Assembly: GCA_021737425.1 (NCBI GenBank)
Contig: JAIPDZ010000006.1
Span: 1-37,026, forward strand
Direction: 5' to 3'
Length of the DNA stretch: 37,026 nucleotides
Source: Deltaproteobacteria bacterium
GTDB lineage: Bacteria; Desulfobacterota; DSM-4660; Desulfatiglandales; Desulfatiglandaceae
Shown: positions 34,954 to 37,026 of the stretch, piece by piece
Position numbering within the stretch: position 1 is the stretch's first letter
How the letters are laid out: each line of letters begins with the position of its first letter
Notes under the pieces: generated by a model
What the model was told of the DNA's origin: nothing
Database searches by the model: none
The model's input: only the letters and a program-made list of their open reading frames with translations
Made by a program: the position numbers and the translations under genes

Positions 34954-35475
34954 ATGGTCTCCTTCAGCCGCCAGGACCTCATGATCGTGAGCGATTCCCT
35001 TGCCATTGCCGAAGATGCGACCTCGGATTTTTACAAATTTTCGTTTCGGCAATGGAAACGCCACGGGTATGATGTGAAAACGCTCCGTTCTTTGAGTTCG
35101 GATGAGATCAGTTCTTTTGCCCTTGCGGTGTTAAAGCGGGCCGAACAGGATGCGGGTCCGCCGGCATTAAGAACGCGAATGCGTCACTTTTATTTTATCT
35201 GCCTTCAGGACCATCTCATATTGGAGGCGGTGAACAGAGACCGAAGGCTGGCGTTGCTGCCGTTACTGGTGTACATATTCACCCATGAACTGGTTCATAT
35301 TGTAAGGTTCTGTAATTTCTCCCAGCGATTTGAGCTGTCCGAAGCGGCCAGATCCGAGGAGGAATCGGTGGTGCATGCCAGGGCCTTTGACATATTAAAC
35401 AGGTGTTCCATACCCAGGCTGGACTATGTGCTCGAGTCTTATGACGGGCACAGAAAATGCGCTATGGCATTTTAA
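34954..35475 (+). CDS. Uncharacterised HExxH (gluzincin-like) protein
   Basis: I do not recognise a named family. The 173-residue soluble protein contains HELVH at 111-115 and, 19 residues after the second His, an acidic run beginning at Glu135 (SEEESVVHARAF). HExxH-x19-E is the zinc-ligand spacing of thermolysin-type gluzincins, so a small zinc metallopeptidase is plausible. The N-terminal half is helical and the core LALLPLLVYIFTHEL is hydrophobic and could be a buried helix. No signal peptide is seen. It lies 45 bases before the FmdB-like gene, and may share its transcript. Function beyond a possible metal site is unknown. Confidence 0.8.
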   Translation: MVSFSRQDLMIVSDSLAIAEDATSDFYKFSFRQWKRHGYDVKTLRSLSSDEISSFALAVLKRAEQDAGPPALRTRMRHFYFICLQDHLILEAVNRDRRLALLPLLVYIFTHELVHIVRFCNFSQRFELSEAARSEEESVVHARAFDILNRCSIPRLDYVLESYDGHRKCAMAF

Positions 35476-35520
35476 TTTTCAGCAATGTATCGTGTACATA
35501 AGCAGGGAGGTATCCAAGAC

Positions 35521-35853
35521 ATGCCTATTTACGAGTTTGAGTGTGACCATTGCGGCCATCATGTGGAGGTTCTACAAAAATTCTCCGATCCCCCGATCAC
35601 GGAATGCGAGCAATGCCATTCCCGGATGAAAAAGCTCATCTCTCACAGTACATTCCATCTCAAAGGGACCGGGTGGTACGTCACCGATTATGCCAAAAAA
35701 TCGGGTCAAAGCACACCGGAGAGTCAATCGACATCGTCGGCACAATCCGATTCCACCCCCTCCGCATCCAAACCCGAGGCCAAGGCATCCAAGACCGAGT
35801 CTACCAAAACCACTTCCAGCGATTCAAAACCCGATTCAAAAAAGAAAACCTAA
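35521..35853 (+). CDS. FmdB-family zinc ribbon protein
   Basis: Small regulatory-type protein (110 aa) of the FmdB/CxxC_CxxC_SSSS family. It starts MPIYEFECDHCGHHVEV and has a second pair in ECEQCHSRMKKLIS, so the four cysteines should hold one zinc. The rest is a low-complexity Ser/Thr/Lys/Pro tail that looks disordered. ATG 35521 has GGGAGG 10 bases upstream; the in-frame start at 35485 adds residues not seen in the family. FmdB was named for a possible role in amide-degrading gene control, but most members have no proven function. Confidence 0.9.
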   Translation: MPIYEFECDHCGHHVEVLQKFSDPPITECEQCHSRMKKLISHSTFHLKGTGWYVTDYAKKSGQSTPESQSTSSAQSDSTPSASKPEAKASKTESTKTTSSDSKPDSKKKT

Positions 35854-35881
35854 ACGCTAATGAGGATTATACGGATCACCC

Positions 35882-36427
35882 ATGGAAACAAGAGACAGCG
35901 GCAGGGTCCAGGACAGGCTCATTGATCGCCTGGACAGGCAGGAAAAACAACGGGCCTTTCAAAAAAGCCGGTTTTTCAGGTTTAAAATCCCTGAAATACA
36001 CGGAAGGCTTTCCCAGAATCTGCTGGAAGAACGGATCATCGAAACCGATAATTCGGCCGCGGTGTCAGATGCCATTCTGAAAGGGCTCAAGGCCGCATTG
36101 AACAGTTCTGAATTCGATTTCGATTACTTCATCTCTCCCATCCGCAATCTGGTCCCCCGGCCCAACCCGTATTCCCTTTATATGACCCAGTATCTGATGG
36201 AGGTCCTTATCGACGACCCCCATGTGATCGAAATTTACGGCACGGACGAAGAGATATACCATGCCATCAACCGGGTCATCAGCAAGAGCAGCGTTCAGTT
36301 TGAAAAGGCGGAACAGGAGGTCTCGGACCAATTGGCAAAGAACAAATCCCTGGTTCCGGGGACCAGCGAATATGAAGTCGCCAGGGACCAGATCCTGCGC
36401 AAGAAAGTGGGAGAGCCTTACAAGTAA
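35882..36427 (+). CDS. Uncharacterised 181-residue protein
   Basis: I do not recognise this protein. It is soluble, charged and probably helical, with a basic N-terminus (residues ~1-40), FDFDYFISPIRNLVPRPNPY in the centre, and a Glu/Lys-rich C-terminus ending KKVGEPYK. No cysteines form metal motifs and there is no signal peptide. It starts 28 bases after the FmdB-like gene; a clear ribosome binding site is missing (TGAGGA lies too far upstream). The real start may differ. It converges with the radical SAM gene on the other strand. Confidence 0.7.
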   Translation: METRDSGRVQDRLIDRLDRQEKQRAFQKSRFFRFKIPEIHGRLSQNLLEERIIETDNSAAVSDAILKGLKAALNSSEFDFDYFISPIRNLVPRPNPYSLYMTQYLMEVLIDDPHVIEIYGTDEEIYHAINRVISKSSVQFEKAEQEVSDQLAKNKSLVPGTSEYEVARDQILRKKVGEPYK

Positions 36428-36431
36428 CCCC

Positions 36432-36453
36432 GGGGAGGCCGTCTGTCCTCCCC
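36432..36453. terminator. Hairpin between convergent genes
   Basis: GGGGAGG (36432-36438) pairs with CCTCCCC (36447-36453) across an 8-base loop. No T tract follows on either strand, so intrinsic termination is doubtful; it may be a pause or stability hairpin. Confidence 0.4.
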
Positions 36454-36457
36454 TGCC

Positions 36458-37026
36458 CTACCCTTCGTACAATCTCCCCTGCCAGGTATCTCTTTGTTCA
36501 AGCCTGTGCCGAATCCTTCCGAGGTTGTGGGATTTGTAAAGGGCCCACTTTGGGGCCACCAGTTCGGATTTTATGGGATCCCCGGTGAGGCGCTGGACGA
36601 CCACCTCCGGGGGGAGCCTCTCCAGAAAATCAACCACCAAATCCGTATATTCCGCCAGGGTCAGGCACCCATACTCCCCCCTTTGATAAAGGCCGGCCAG
36701 CGGGGTGTGGGCCACCACATATAACGAATGGATCTTGACCCCCTGAATGGGGAGGCGGGCGAGGAATCGAGCGGTTTCTAACATCATCTCCCGGTCTTCT
36801 CCGGGAAGCCCCAGGATCACATGGGCACAGATGTTCAGGGCAAACTCCCGGGCCAGATAAACACTTTTCTCAAAACAGGCCGCATCATGTCCCCGGTTGA
36901 TGCGTCTGAGGGTGGGGTCATGGGCGGACTGAAGTCCGTACTCGATCCATACTAGGTGCCGCGGTGCATAGCCTGCCAGCAGCCCCAGCACCTTCTCATC
37001 CACACAGTCCGGACGGGTGGCCACCG
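36458..37026 (-). CDS. Radical SAM protein, YhcC/TIGR01212-like (5' end missing)
   Basis: Only the C-terminal ~188 residues are in the window; the frame stays open to the right edge, so the CxxxCxxC site is outside. Visible motifs are TRPDCVDEKVL, WIEYGLQSAHDPTLRRINRGH, ICAHVILGLPGEDREMMLETA and KIHSLYVVAHTPLAGLY, which together match the YhcC group of B12-independent radical SAM proteins of unknown reaction. The stop TAG lies at 36460-36458. It converges with the preceding + strand gene, with the hairpin at 36432-36453 between them. Confidence 0.88.
   Translation of the reverse strand, partial: VATRPDCVDEKVLGLLAGYAPRHLVWIEYGLQSAHDPTLRRINRGHDAACFEKSVYLAREFALNICAHVILGLPGEDREMMLETARFLARLPIQGVKIHSLYVVAHTPLAGLYQRGEYGCLTLAEYTDLVVDFLERLPPEVVVQRLTGDPIKSELVAPKWALYKSHNLGRIRHRLEQRDTWQGRLYEG

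Noticed and set aside
1-37026. CRISPR array, insertion sequence, prophage or integron
   Set aside because: No regularly spaced repeats, transposase, integrase or phage structural genes were seen; the only repeats are short and local.

Overview
This 37 kb window looks like chromosome from an anaerobic, respiratory or syntrophic member of the Desulfobacterota (former Deltaproteobacteria). The reasons are a Tat-exported formate dehydrogenase with an in-frame UGA (selenocysteine) codon, a very large HdrA-type flavoprotein that also carries an in-frame UGA, cytoplasmic HdrC and HdrB, a FadR/Etf acyl-CoA oxidation unit, and a branched-chain-type ABC transporter cluster with an embedded acyl-CoA ligase. 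I cannot name a species. I see no phage, IS element or CRISPR array.

Layout. Positions 1-5880 (+) hold an aminotransferase cut by the left edge, a NIL-domain ferredoxin, two sulfur-inserting tRNA modification enzymes (mnmA, mtaB), a small mechanosensitive channel coupled to a 110-residue unknown protein, and a carboxymuconolactone decarboxylase-like protein. Positions 6007-7656 (+) encode a B12-type radical SAM protein. Positions 7658-13727 (-) form the formate block: fdhA (UGA-coded) and fdhB, then after a strong stem-loop a thioredoxin-like protein, a peroxiredoxin-like protein and the maturation factor fdhE. A 490-base divergent region (13728-14217) separates this from hdrA-hdrC-hdrB (14218-20111, +). 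That HdrA is an unusual 1479-residue fusion: an HdrA split by a GltD-like NAD(P)H module, followed by a second HdrA unit.

Positions 20115-24827 (-) encode a 1570-residue multidomain protein that I cannot assign; it contains a degenerate HD-like region and a possible methyltransferase-like fold. It lies downstream of a liv-type operon (31812-24977, -): livK, livG, an AMP-forming acyl-CoA ligase, livH, livM, livF. Divergent from it is fadR-etfB-etfA (32104-34648, +). The fadR promoter region carries an 18-bp palindrome identical to the FadR consensus as I know it from Bacillus subtilis, placed at the predicted transcription start. The last part has an elongator tRNA-Met gene with its own promoter and terminator-like hairpin, a thermolysin-like HExxH protein, an FmdB-type zinc ribbon protein, an unknown protein, and a radical SAM gene cut by the right edge.

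How the parts work together (inference). The liv cluster would import an organic acid, the ligase would activate it to a CoA ester, and EtfBA would collect electrons from acyl-CoA dehydrogenation under FadR control. The HdrABC-GltD machine could redistribute low-potential, NAD(P)H and disulfide-level electrons in the cytoplasm, while FdhAB handles formate in the periplasm. Two divergently transcribed UGA-containing genes share one regulatory region, which suggests joint control of formate and Hdr metabolism.
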